A stretch of DNA of 64,000 bases. Source: Glebionis coronaria (Eukaryota; Streptophyta; Magnoliopsida; Asterales; Asteraceae). The stretch spans positions 570,149,469-570,213,468 of the forward strand of contig CM046876.1 of assembly GCA_025667525.1 (NCBI GenBank), read 5' to 3'. The notes under the pieces are model-generated. The model saw only the letters and a program-made list of their open reading frames with translations. It did no database searches and had not been told where the DNA came from. The position numbers and the translations under genes are program-made. Of the stretch, positions 21,890 through 34,160 are shown one piece after another (within the stretch, counting starts at the first letter, position 1; every line of letters starts with the position of its first letter).

Positions 21890-24800
21890 AGTGTCTCTTA
21901 GCAAATAAGCTGCTTATATATGTTTAAGCTTATTTTGGGGCTTATGAGCTTATTTGTTTCTATAAGGTTATTATGGGGTATGATAAGGTTATATAAGCTA
22001 ATAAGTCTCAAAATAAGAGTTGAAAATTTAAGTTTACGCAATACAAGCTGAAATAAAAAAAGATTCAAAAACACCACCTAACCTACCAACCTCGAGTAAC
22101 CGGATGTGGTTTTCTGTTTAACCCCAGACCATTTCTGACCCCTCAACAGGGACGGATTTCTTAAGGGACTAGGGAGGGCTTTGGCCCTCCCAAAGTTTGT
22201 GACCAGTAGTGTAAAAATTTTACTTTTCGTCTCAAAGTTATTGTCCATTTTATTATTTTGGTATGTATAAATTAACTCGGCCCTCCCAAAATAAATGTTC
22301 TAGGTCCGCCATTGCTCCTCAATGTACACATCTAAGGGGTGTTTGGTAAACTTAAAATGGTTTCTTAATGAGTTAAGTAAAGAAGTTATCAACACTAGTA
22401 CTCCGTTAACTAGTAATACATAATATACACATCAATTCAAGGGTTTAAAAAAGAAGAATAATGTTTTAAAATACCTTTTAGATGAACCCTAGAATTGGTG
22501 AAGGAGAAAAAATCATGATCCCAAATCTGCTCCTGTCATTTGCTTTATAGCAAAATTGGGCTTATTTTGGGTAGTATCGTAAAAGGAGAATCTGTTTGTG
22601 GGCTTATTTTCTTTTTTATAGGGTGTTTGGGTTGATTTATCAGCTAATCTTAGTCGAAAATAGTCAAACACAACAAGTAAGGTTGCGTTTATTTAGATGG
22701 AAAACACCCTGTTTCTACAAAATGTTTCTAGAAAACAAAGAAAATAGAAAACGCGTTCAAATCATCGTTTTCCACAAATATTTTATAGAAAATGCAAAAT
22801 CCATGTTTTACTCTTTTGCACACAAAACAAAAAAAACTCATTTATTTTGTTTTTTAAGTTTTCCTTTGACACAGAAAATTCATTTCCCCTTTTATTTCCT
22901 TTATAGTTTTGGAAAATGGAAAACATAAATTTCTTCAACTAAACGCGTTTTCTGAATTTTTAAGTGTTTTGTGGAAAAATAAATCCCTTGTCTTTTTCTA
23001 TAAAATAGAAAATAGAAAATGATGAAAAATGTTTTTCAACTAAATGCACCTCTTTGCTAATGATAATTTCTAGTCGATTAATTTACGAGGGGTTTTGAAC
23101 CTTAAAACGTTGACGTGGCTACTTCAAAGCTATGTGCACGTAGCATCAAATATAACTTTTTACAGTAGATATTGTGAGCAAGAGCCAAGCGGTATATTTA
23201 CAACTTGTACACTTACTTTGTATTTGTGAAAGAAAATGTCGCTAAAATTACTTTTATAAAGTCGTGAGTATGAATTTTTTGCTTATAAACAAGGGAGAAT
23301 GTCGCCGTAATTCTATTGTCTTTGGCATTATTACTTTATTAGACATAAAAAGATAAACACGCATATGCTCTAATGTATTACGTTTGCAATAACCCATGTT
23401 TAATCCGTTTTCTTACCTGTGGTGAGTGGCGAATGCAAGAGTGAAAGACTGAAAGGTAATGTGGTGCGTTTTGTTATTACTTATGATGACTCGACAAACT
23501 CGTAACATCATAACTTGGAATTATTCGTCTTACAATGTCGAATCGGAAACCTATGTATACAAAAAAAGAGTCGATTAACGTACAACGTTGATGTCATTGT
23601 TCGACTCTGCAACACCAAAAAAGACATGCCAAATTCATAAATATTGCGAGGCTACTACTTCTAATAAAATGAATGGGTCGGACTTAGAATCACGCTATTT
23701 AATTGAGCACGATATGTTTGTGGACATTGAGCCTACGACCGTTCGTACATCGAAACAAACGAAAACTTATAGAAACAAACGACAACTTATAGAAACAAAC
23801 GAAAACGTTAAAAATGGACTAAAGTGTAAAAAATGGACAAAATGTAAAATAATGGCGGATACGTTAAAAAACTTATGAAAAAAACGCAAAAAAGAACAAC
23901 AAAGTAAAATAATAGACGAAACTATAAAAATAGGGCTAAGGGTTTAGGAAAGCGTAAAACAACGGATGAAAACTTTGAAAAATTGGCGAAAATGTTAAAA
24001 ACTTATGAAAACGTAAAAACTGCCGGAGATGTTTAAAAATGTCGAAAAGGTAAAAAAGTTGTCGACAACGTGAAAAAACAGACGAAAAAGTAAAACACAT
24101 AAGAAAACAAACAAAAACGTTAAAAAAATGTCGAAAACATAAATAAAAGACGAAAAGGTAAAAACGGGTGAAACCGTAAAAAAACTGTCTGAAAACGTGA
24201 AAAAATGGGCTAAAACTTAAAAAACGGACGAAAACGTCACAAATGGGCGAAAATGTAAAAAACGGGAAACAAAAAAATGGCGAAAAAGTAAAAAAAAAAG
24301 AAAAAAATAACAGACGGAATCATAATAACGGACGAAAAATAAAAAAACGGAAGAAAACGTAAAATAACTGAAAAACGAATGGATACATAAAAATCAGACG
24401 AAAACGTTAAAAAAAAACGTAACCAGTTGACCCATTTTGTGGACCATTTGATTATTCTTGATTTCGCACAATAAGAAGGAGGTGAGTCACTTTAATTTGT
24501 CTCAACCTATAAGGTAATGATCTATTTTAGTTTGAATGTGTTAAGAAGTCGGGTTTAAAATGATTAGATGTATATAGATTAAAAATGACTAGATAGTTTA
24601 GCAACTTTTTTATAAATGCAACGGTTGGTTATGTTATTGTAATGCGTTGATTTGATTTTACGGTTAGTAATTAACTAATTATGAAAGATAACTAAAAAAA
24701 TGACTTGAAATGTAAGTAAGAGATGGTAGCTTTGATTCAAGCTTATTATTTACTACTGTATTACTGTAGTATCATAAATGTTTCAAGTAATGGAAGACTT

Positions 24801-25082
24801 AGCATTGTAAATGGCAGGCAGCATCTAACGTACAGATGATAAGTTGATATAAATTTTGATGATGTTTGAGAATGATAAGAGTAGGTCACTTGTTCAAAAG
24901 GAATATGATAATTAATATAAATTTGTAACATCAAATGGAATTGAGATCACATGTTCAAAAGGTCACGTCGACCGTACAGATGCAACGACTGATAGAAGTA
25001 ATCATCTCTGTTCACTTTGAATATGGATCTCTTTCCCGTCAGCAAAATCAAAAGATTTAGTTTCGTCTAGTCTAGTCCTAAA
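21890..25082. other. Intergenic region with MITE-like debris
   Basis: I find no supportable gene. The stretch holds a fragment of a GCTTATAT-rich repeat (21890-22025) and a candidate MITE at 22130-22320. A second candidate MITE is at about 22680-23052 with weak inverted ends (GGTTGCGTTTATTTAGATGG; right end complementary to AGGTGCATTTAGTTG). An A-rich array follows at 23740-24415. The open frame at 23588-23878 overlaps that array and is not credible. Confidence 0.6.
23740..24415. repeat. A-rich degenerate array (GAAAACGTAAAAA-type)
   Basis: About 680 bp of loosely repeated GACGAAAACGTAAAAAACGG-like units occur with variable spacing of roughly 14-20 bp. Strand asymmetry is strong, with almost no T runs. 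It is too degenerate to assign a fixed period by eye. Confidence 0.7.
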
Positions 25083-25971
25083 TTACATTATGTATTCACC
25101 TTTAATGTTCCACTTGACCTTCACTTCTAGGGAGAAGTCTTTCTTCTTACTACTGATGGTACCACAGCTGCAGTCGCCAAGTTGTGGCTTGAACTTACAG
25201 CTGTTATTCATAATCACTTCCTTAGAATGATAATCCTTCAAATAAGCTTTTATCACCAGCGAGCCTTTGGTAGGAACAGCCAGGAAGGATTCTATAAAAG
25301 GAAATTCGCTAGCCTCCAGGTGATATTTTGACTTTGGTAGGAAGAGTGGTATGTAAAAAGAATCCTTGCTTGGATCCTCAGGCTCGGACAAACACTCTTC
25401 CATAAAATCGTCTCCGTAGTAAGCAAATATATACCCCCTCACTGCTAGACAAAGATTCTCCGTTGATTCCATTCTAAATCTAACCTCCACTGCGCTATCC
25501 ACCGCATCTTTCAACAGTATGTAGTTCAACTCTGTACATCCCTCATCAACTATATTCGAAACAGAACCATAAAAACCTTCTGACTGTCTCTCCCAAAGAT
25601 CTGAGAGGTCTATTGCTTTTCTGGCATTACAAACCTCATGACACTCCTTCTGCTTACTGATATATAGCTCCATGTAAAGCTCTATGAAGGAAGAGAATGA
25701 TGTAAACGGAATTGAATGGCCGGATTTGGAATGGTCAAGGTATACAAGACTCGAGCTCATCATGCTTATGGGTTGATGGTAATCACGGTTAAATAAAGGG
25801 ACATGACCAAAGTCTGGCTCAAAAAAGTGAGCCCCACGATCCGATAGCAGCCCATGCTTATCTGATGCTGAGATGAGACCGTGCAGCTTACCATCTTCAA
25901 CATACTCAAATGATGTCAGAGGTTCAGTACAGAAAGAAACCAACTCAAACCGGCAATTTCTGTACGGATAC
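25083..25971 (-). other. DUF6598-like domain (last exon of the ArgRS-like gene)
   Basis: A 295-residue single-exon module. Family-like features in order are a KLHGLISASD start with LFNRDYHQP (compare Y-G-x-V-x-x-x-D and FNRxxxxxQ patterns) and an ELYMELYI strand. Then come YGSV, LKDAVDSAVEVRF, VRGYIFAYYG and finally FLAVPTKGSLVIKAYLKDY and LEVKVKW. The alignment is from memory of the family pattern, not a search. The domain is of unknown function and best known from grass proteins. Confidence 0.65.
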
Positions 25972-28900
25972 CTGAAGAAAATCAAAACAGCATCCACAAA
26001 TGTAAATATACTGTTCCCTATATATACACACAAAGCTAAATTCAACAAACCCACTATGGGCAACAACTTGACGAAAAAACATAGCTTTTAAAATAGAGAT
26101 ATTTTATTTTACTTTTAATAATTACAAATTACAGAATTCCCTCGCCCACCCCACCAGCCATAATAAAAATTCTTATTCTGCAGTAGTCGTTAAAATATGG
26201 CTTATAACCAAAAAAATGTGCGGTGGAACTCAGAGTCACTAAAAGATGGCTTTTTAGCCAGTTTGGGTCATTTAATAACCAAAAAAACACAAAAACTAAT
26301 CTCTGAAAACTGATTTAAAACTAATAAGTAATTTTTGTTTTATTTTATGTATGTGATAGTACAGTTACATGCTACAAAATGACCCAACCTTTTATGGAAA
26401 AAGTATACTTTAGAATGCATCGTATGTACTGTAACAAACTTCATATAGAAAATATCGATTAGTTTGAATATGAAAACTGGTAGTTACCTAGCTTTTGCAT
26501 CCATTGGTGCAGACTTTAGTAATCTCGCAGGCAGTTGGGCCAATGACAGTGCAAACAATGAAGATGTCTACACAAAAAAAAGAAGTTAAAACCTGGTTAT
26601 AAAAGGTGGAATTGTGACTAACGTTGTTCTTTTTATACTACCTTACGTTTACTTGTGTTATTTAAACTGGACTTGGTTTTGAAAAATCCTTTTATGCTTT
26701 ACTTCTTCATAGTGAATTATTTAACCATGAAATGATTGAATAAATATGGTAAAGAGTTTTATAGTGAGCATAATATACTCAAATTCCCAAACCAATTTAT
26801 ATTAAAAAACCCAAAAACTTGGACTGAATCTCAAATGCTCCCTTTCAAACAAAGTGGTAAAACAATCCATGGTTTATAAGTAAAAGGTAGTCCCACATAA
26901 AAATACAGGAAAAAAACCCAACTCGAGACACGAATGGAGTAGAAAGATAGGAAAATCTAGGACAGAATTCATACCGGAGCGATCCCAAGAAGATGAAAGC
27001 ATTTTCCCATTACCACAGAAGTCGCCTCATACAGCAATAATGCGCTTGTGTAATCAAGCTGGTAGATTATATTCAATATTAAATAAATAATTAGTTTATT
27101 TACTTTCCTTATAGTGTATTGTCTTATTCAATAAGAAGTATTTAAGCAGAAAAATATATGATAGTCATGGTTTATTACGGTTTATTAGTTTCTTGTTAAT
27201 TGAGAGAGCTTATTCAACCTCTCGAACGTCGATTACTCTATCTTCATTATCCTAATCGATCCGGTCAAACACTTGTCAAAAAAAGCCCAAAATTTGTTAT
27301 ATGGGCGAATTTTGCCACCTCTACCACTAACTTAGCAATATTCTTAATGTGACACAGAGACACATTTAGCTTTTTGATAATAAAAAACATTTATAAAAGT
27401 TGACCTTGGTTGAGAATCAGAAATTAGATCGATATTGTATGCAAGTAAATATACCTTTTGGTCACAGTAATGGTAATAGTTGAATTTCTCAGCTAAATCG
27501 TAAAGATATTCGCACAGAATGTGTGGCAAGACAGATAAACATGACTCTTCCAGAGCCTGAAAAGAAAAGTATTAATACGATAATATAATTTACACAATCA
27601 TATTAACAAAATTATAAAAATCAAACTTTTCACTTCATTTTTTTTTCTGCGTTTGTGAAATATCTTCATTAGGCAAGTAAATTATTAGTTTATGTTCAAC
27701 CCAAATGTTTATGCCAAGTTAGAAACTGAATTGGTTTTTTAATTGGTACAGTCTACCTATTTGTTTCATTATTCCCAGTTTTTCCTTATAATCTACTACG
27801 CTACACATCGTGTTATATTATCACCTACCTATAAGCATGGGACTAGATAACTTCACTTAAGAATACATTTAAGAGCATATTAAAAGAAATTATAAAGTTT
27901 TAGAGAAGCCTAGGGAAATAAAACCAAGTATTTACTTCAACTAGTGGTCATGAATGTTCAAAGTAGTAAAAGTTCATTACGATATTGTCTTACCTCGGTA
28001 AAATCGAGTAAATGCAATCCCAACATACGTTCTGGACCTATCACCCATCCTTCATGGTTCTCCAATCTGAACTCTGAAGCCTGTTGCAAAGATATATATC
28101 CGTTCATAGTATTCAAGAAGAAAGCAATAAAAGTGAGAAGATGAAAAAGTTGTAACATTGAAAGGAACAAAAATTCTTACCTTCTTCAACTCACTTATGT
28201 CTATGTCAAGACCATCGATGTAGCTACGAACTTCAGCTAGTGTATTCAGTAGATATATGAAAGTATTTCCCTACTCATCAATAAATTTGAGCAAATGATG
28301 AGAATACAATATAGAATATTACTCGTAATACAAGAACATCATAAGAATACCGTTTCATCAAGCATCTCGATATCAAATGTGCAAGCAGCCAATCGATGGC
28401 TCGTCAAGGATGTATACCTGTTAAGAATGCAAAAGGCACAGCTATGAATATGAATAAGTACGAAACTTGACCTAAAAGTAGGGTATCTCATTTTATGAGA
28501 CAACGAAAATAGCAAATGTAAACATTGCCAAATTCTATATATACTCTCAATAAAAAAGATTTTAGGAAATATAATTTTGATTACAGAAAGTTCATAGAAG
28601 GTAATGTCATTACTTGCATTATTAATAATGATAATAGAAAAAGGGAAAATAATTATGATAAAAGCATGAGAATCTCACCTGAAGACACAATTTAAAAGTA
28701 CTTCAGCGGTATACCCAAGCCACTTCGCAGCCCCGCCTTATAAGAAAAGGAAAGTGAAATTTGGCAATTTTAATTCGGGATATATTTCTCTAATAGGCTA
28801 ATTATAAAACAACAATCAAACCAGGTCAAACAAATTAAAAGCTAGAAAACTTTAGGGAAGGAAGTTACATAATTTTTATAACAATACAATATTGGTGATC

Positions 28901-31900
28901 ACATTATATATCCACGAAAATTAAATAAATGAACAATATCCAGTATATACCTTGTTCCAGCACCGCACAACGAGTTTTAGCTTTTTCTAACAAATTCTCA
29001 TCTAGTACAGTAGTGCAAGCTCGATAACCTGCATAACTTGTTCTAGGGGGTTTGTGCCCATCACTTGGGATCATCCACCCTTCAAGTTCAGCAGCCTGGA
29101 AAAAAGAATTGGTACTGAATCTATCATCTTTGTTTTGAGCACGTAATCAGTTAAGTTCTATGCTGCTGCATACAAGTTACTTACAGCGAAGCACATCTCA
29201 ATATACTCCTGTTGCCGTACAGGAGTCAAATATATTATCCAGTCAGCTTCCTGCTCGCACAGTCCATTCCTACATATGACAGAAGATTTAAAAGCCACCG
29301 TTTATAAAACATTGGTAAAACGTAAAGAGTGTTTACAATAAATTTAGTGGAAAAACAAATCTATTGCTAGTCATTCGATATATATATATTTGATAAAATT
29401 ATTAAGTAAAGTACCCCAAAGCAAATATATCTCTTTTCTGAAGAATAAAAGGTATTTTTCCTTTTATCAGCACATATCCTTCCATTTCTTCAGACGGAAA
29501 CCATCTATCCAATACTCCTTGAGCAAATATACCATCACACTGAAATAAATGGAATTATTGTTAAACTCACAAACTGCAAATATGCCTATTTAATACCAAA
29601 TATGTGGAAAATGCAGTTTCACATAATATATATACAAAGATGTAAATATAGAACAATTTAATATAACAAAGATTCAAACAATGACAGCTAATACGTACTC
29701 CTTTCTCAGGAAATGTGGGCACGATCGAATGACGACCTACGGTCACGTCAACTTTTGAATACTGAAGAACACTCATTAGCATGCTTCCGATAGAGGATCT
29801 TCGAAACAGGTCCAAATGCATTTCCTCGTCCAATGAAGGATAGTCTACTATCACCCTTTTCACAGAAAGCTTTGGTGCCCATGTTTCTATACCTTCTCTT
29901 AGCATCATATGAATGCACTACAAGGAATTATGAAGAATTTAAGTAAAGGTTGTATTCATGGTTTAATCGTGTTGGAAAAGAAAAAGAAAAAAAAATACCT
30001 TGGCAATCCATTTTCCTGATAGCTGTATAGTTACAACACCAAGTTCATTTATGGAGGGTGTTTCCTCTATCATGTCTGCTTTCTGATGATATGCTGCCTT
30101 GATTTTCTGAAAATACCACAGGATACATATAATTACAGTTTTAGAAAACTCTAGTATATTCAAAAACCATGATTGACAAAAAAAAAACATTACCTCCCCA
30201 ACATATACTGGTCCTTTTCTTAATACTTCTAATGGTATTCCAGGGCAATTTAAAAACTTGGTCCATATCCAAAAGGCATTTCGGCTGCCAATATTCAGAG
30301 AGAAAAGTTAATTGTATATGTTGCATAGCAAAAAAAGTAAAAACGCACAATTAACATAAGCAACATATACCATTCATAAAGACCATTCTTCCCTTTAAAA
30401 GTATATACTGTATGCTCTTTTATGTCAGGGTATACAGGGACTTCAAGTTTCTGTGCATGTAGCTTTACATAGCTTTGAATATATTCCAGTGCAGTTTCAA
30501 GTGGCTTCAATACTTCATCCCTTAGGTTCCATCTCTTAGGTTCCTGTATTACAAAAACAATGCCATCATCTAAAATGTATGAGTGTACATTTAAATTTAA
30601 AGTACACACGAGTAAATACATTTTACCCTTTTTGTGAATCACCAACTTTTTACATATAATGTTAAATTTTACTTCTCCAATCCTATTTTGCAAATTAAAC
30701 TTCAATTCAATCAAGTGTAGTAAACTTTTTAGCAAAAAAATGTGCCTATATGTCCCGATGATAACCATCATACAGCCACAGCCAACCACCACAAAGAAAA
30801 CTTAACTTCAGATGCGGTGAAGTAGTAGTGTGAACTGTGAACCTCCAGTGGGGGGAGGGTCTATGGTGGTGCTACGACGGTTGTAGACGATGGTAATTTG
30901 TAAAAGCCACTTATACTTTAAAGTTCAGAGGGCGTGACAATTTAGTCACAAAATAGTGTTTCAGGTTAACCTAATTCAATTTAAGCTGTAAACAACTTAA
31001 CACAACCAGTGACCTGCACATTTTCTACCTCCCTATGCACTTAGATACACCAAGGGGCAAACTTCAGCGATAGTGATACTTATAAGTTCTAAAACTATGT
31101 TATAGGTGCTTGCTCCTATGGCTGCTGTCTGAAACTAATAATCATGAACTTACTTGATCATAAAAAAAAATCTTATTATTATGCTGTTCTGCAGGCAACC
31201 AACCGAGTATAGCGACGGTGACTCCTTTAAGGATTCAAGTAGTGATGTGAGCTGTGACTATGAAAAACATGATAGGTGCTCTTTACGTTACTCAAAGGAG
31301 AAGCAGGACAATCACCACCCAAACGGAGAAATATGTAGGTGAATGGATGAGTTGTCATTAAATGCTCAGCATCATGTACAGTCTCTTGATTCTTTGATAT
31401 AGTTTTTGGAAAAATAAGTAGTTATTGATAAAAAGCCTCTTATTCTCTCGAAATAGAAAAACTTAAGATGTCACATAAGACAAATTTGCCAGGGCGACTC
31501 AAATAACTCAATTGAACCTTTTTAGGAGTATAATGACTCTAATACCCGATTGAACATTTTAGTAACGTACATTGAACATCTATTGCAAAAACCTTAAACT
31601 TACATCAGGAGAAGTATCATCTGCCGTTGCTATGCATTGTCTCCGCTTTAATCTCTTAAGTTCCTGTATTACAAAATCAGTGGCATCAGACTATAACACA
31701 AAACACGTGCCATCATCTTAACTGTGTAACATTTAAATGTGAAAGAAAAAAATGATATTGTGTACATTAATAATAGACTTACATCAGGATCAGGATAATT
31801 TACTATTGGTTTATATAAAAAATCTGTGCAGTCTAACAATCTCTCCCATTCCTGTATTACAAAACCAATATAATGCGTCCATCAGCTCAGCTGTGTGAAT

Positions 31901-32656
31901 TCATATTAAAAAAACATGATAATGTGTACGTTAGTAAATAGAATCACCTCCGGATTCCTCCTATGTTCTTCCGTAGTATATACCCACTTTTTAAATTTCA
32001 AACGTTCCTGTATTACAAAACACAGGTGCCATCATCTTAACTGTGCAAGTATTTTAATGTATATAACAAGATATTGTGTGCAAGGCTTACTTCCCGAGTT
32101 GATGCGACACGTATCCACTCCTGTATTATGAAACCAGTGTCATGAGTAAGTAAATTGTAGTCTATATATAAAAAGAAAAATGGTAATTTGGAACGTTGAC
32201 AATATAGACTTACATATTCTTCTGGTATTTGTGTGGTATGTGTGATTGCGGTTGAATTAGAAGGTGTTGTTGTGAATGTAGTAAGTGATACAGGCTTAGG
32301 AATTTCTTGACTGCTAAGTTCCTGTTGTACATTGACATTGAGCAACGTCATATTATGCAAGGGTTTCAGCAATAGAGCATCCAACTTGCGCCTCTGGTTG
32401 TTAACAACTAGTTTTATATCACTAGTTGGCGTCGAAGCGTTCATTATCACTCTATCTCTTGTGGGTTGTTCCTCCTGTGTTACAAATACAATGACATCAT
32501 CTTAATTGATAAATGTATAGAAAAAGAAATAATATGTGTAACACTAATAGACCTTACATCTTTAACTTTCTTTTTATCTTTATCTTTACTCTTTAAGGAC
32601 CATGACGACCATGACCATGACGGAGCCGGTGACCATGATGATCCTGATGTCGCCAT
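25083..32656 (-). CDS. Arginyl-tRNA-synthetase-like protein with broken HIGH motif fused to a DUF6598-like domain (21 exons, 993 aa)
   Basis: Exons by minus-strand reading: 32656-32558, 32474-32214, 32120-32091, 32007-31948, 31851-31783, 31663-31604, 30543-30371, 30284-30194, 30106-29999, 29917-29699, 29539-29415, 29269-29185, 29095-28951, 28736-28679, 28417-28351, 28270-28181, 28080-27994, 27556-27455, 27058-26975, 26567-26488, 25971-25083. All introns are GT-AG, phases agree, and the total is 2982 nt without a stop. Residues 1-193 are a low-complexity lead. 194-317 match the ArgRS N-terminal part (YECRNAFW; VTIQLSGKWIAK). 318-550 match the catalytic region, but HVGH is replaced by HLDL near residue 351 and roughly 80 residues are missing after it. 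551-671 match the anticodon-binding (DALR) domain (LPHILCEYLYDLAEKF). 698-993 resemble DUF6598. Arginine charging looks impossible; tRNA binding may persist. Function unknown. Confidence 0.8.
31604..32557 (-). repeat. Tandem exon-plus-intron duplications (exons 2-6 of the ArgRS-like gene)
   Basis: Introns 1 to 6 share both ends. Donors read GTAAG(T/G)TCTATT followed by a GTACACAATATCAT-like stretch. Acceptors read AGTTAAGATGATGGCA and then TTTGTAATACAG or close variants, followed by an exon starting GAA or GAG. Exons 2 to 6 are symmetrical (phase 0 at both ends), so each added unit keeps the frame. Exon 6 starts GAACTTAAGAGAT and exon 7 starts GAACCTAAGAGAT, showing that their 5' parts are copies. 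Confidence 0.8.
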
Positions 32657-32854
32657 CTACAACAAACATGTAAAGAACTAAGGTTACCAAAATTTATAAT
32701 AACAATTTGTATCCAAAGTTCATCAGCAATATATGATACAAGTTGAGGTGGAGAGGAGTCATGAAAAATGGGTAAAAAGCTCGAACGAGCTGAGGCTAAA
32801 CGAGTCGAGCTTGATTTGAACTTTGTTTATAATATTTTCACAAGCCGAGCTAGT

Positions 32855-33224
32855 GGGGGTGTTTGGTTTGGCTTATATAATGTAACTTATTTTGGCTTAT
32901 ATATCATAAGCCTTAAATTTTGTGGCTTATTTGAAGGTTTTTGAGCTTATATATGTTTATCATATCATGAAAAACTTGAATAAACCGCTAAGTCTCAACA
33001 ATAAGCAACAAAATTGGGGCTTACATCATTATATAAACCGAAAATAAGCCATATTTTGGCTTATATTTCATAAACCCTAGTTTTTTGTGGCTTATTTGGA
33101 GACTTATGGGCATAGATAAGTTTATTATATCATAACAAACTTAGATAAGCCGATAAGTCCCCAAATAAGCCACACAAAAAAATGAGGCTTATGTTATACT
33201 GTATAAGCTAAAACAAACAGCCCC
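32855..33224. mobile_element. MITE, hAT-like ends (copy 1)
   Basis: Imperfect terminal inverted repeats are present: GGGGGTGTTTGGTTTGGCTT at the left and AAGCTAAAACAAACAGCCCC at the right. The interior is filled with GCTTAT/ATAAGC repeats in both orientations. No ORF. I could not find a convincing 8-bp target duplication. Confidence 0.6.
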
Positions 33225-33583
33225 TAGAGCTCAAAATATGAGGCTAGAGCCCGTGTGTAAGCTTAATACATAAAGGAGCCGAAGTTGAGGCTCGGCTAGT
33301 CTAATTTACTAGCCCTAGACACAAGTTAATCAGCAACAAGTCATTAAATTGAGAATCGAATGACAAGAAAACAAAACATCACCAAACATTATCAATTACT
33401 TCATTAGAAAAAAAAAAGCAACAAAAAATCATTAAAAAAGGCATTTTTGAACAAAAAACAAGATTTGGCTAAAAAAAAGCTAAAATAACAACAATTGATT
33501 AACAAAAGCTCGAACGAGCTGAGGCTAAACGAGTCCAGCTCTATTTGAGCTTTGTTTATAATATTTTCACAAGCCGAGCTAGT

Positions 33584-33982
33584 GGGGGTGTTTGGTTTGG
33601 CTTATATAATGTAAGCTTATTTTGGCTTATATAGCATAAGCCTCAAATTTTGTGGCTTATTTGAAGGTTTTTGAGCTTATATAGGTTTATTATATCATGA
33701 AAAAAACGTGAATAAACCACCTAAGCCTCAAAAATAAGCCACAAAATTGGGGCTTACGTCATTATATAAGCCGAAAATAAGCCATATTTTGGCTTATATT
33801 TCATAAACCCTAGTTTTTTGTGGCTTATTTGGGGACTTATGGGCATAGATAAGTTTATTATATCATAAGGAGTAACAAACTTAGATAAGCCGATAAGTCC
33901 CCAAATAAGCCACAAAAAATTGAGGCTTATGTCATATAAGCCGAAATAGGGTTACATTATATAAGCTAAAACAAACAGCCCC
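33584..33982. mobile_element. MITE, hAT-like ends (copy 2, by segmental duplication)
   Basis: Same ends and interior as the copy at 32855. It lies at the same place within the 729-bp duplicated unit, so it was copied by duplication and not by a second transposition. Confidence 0.6.
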
Positions 33983-34160
33983 TAGAGCCCGTGTGTGAGC
34001 TTAATACATAAAGGAGCCGAAACTTGGATTTAAAAAAAGCAACAAAAAAGCATTAGAAAAAAAAAAGCAACAAAAAAACATTTTTGAAAGAAAAAAAACA
34101 AGATTTGGGTTTAAAAAAAGCTACAATAACAGAAATTGAACAACAATTGATTAAGAAAAT

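Larger units (their letters stand above)
32657..34160. repeat. 729-bp tandem duplication upstream of the ArgRS-like gene
   Basis: A unit starting AAAAGCTCGAACGAGCTGAG occurs at about 32775 and again at 33504. It runs through a MITE to an A-rich tail containing CAACAATTGATTAA (33488 and about 34140). The copies differ by point changes and small indels. The 118 bp just upstream of the start codon end with TGTTTGTTGTAG directly before ATG. This looks like a splice acceptor, so a 5'-untranslated exon may lie further upstream, beyond the duplication. Confidence 0.75.

Noticed and set aside
23588..23878. 96-codon ORF on the plus strand
   Set aside because: Half of it lies in the A-rich array and its Lys/Asn-rich end follows the array composition.
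25083..26066. Single-exon gene starting at the ATG at 26066
   Set aside because: The first 31 codons are intronic: a good acceptor at 25972 joins in phase to upstream exons that extend the protein into the ArgRS-like part.
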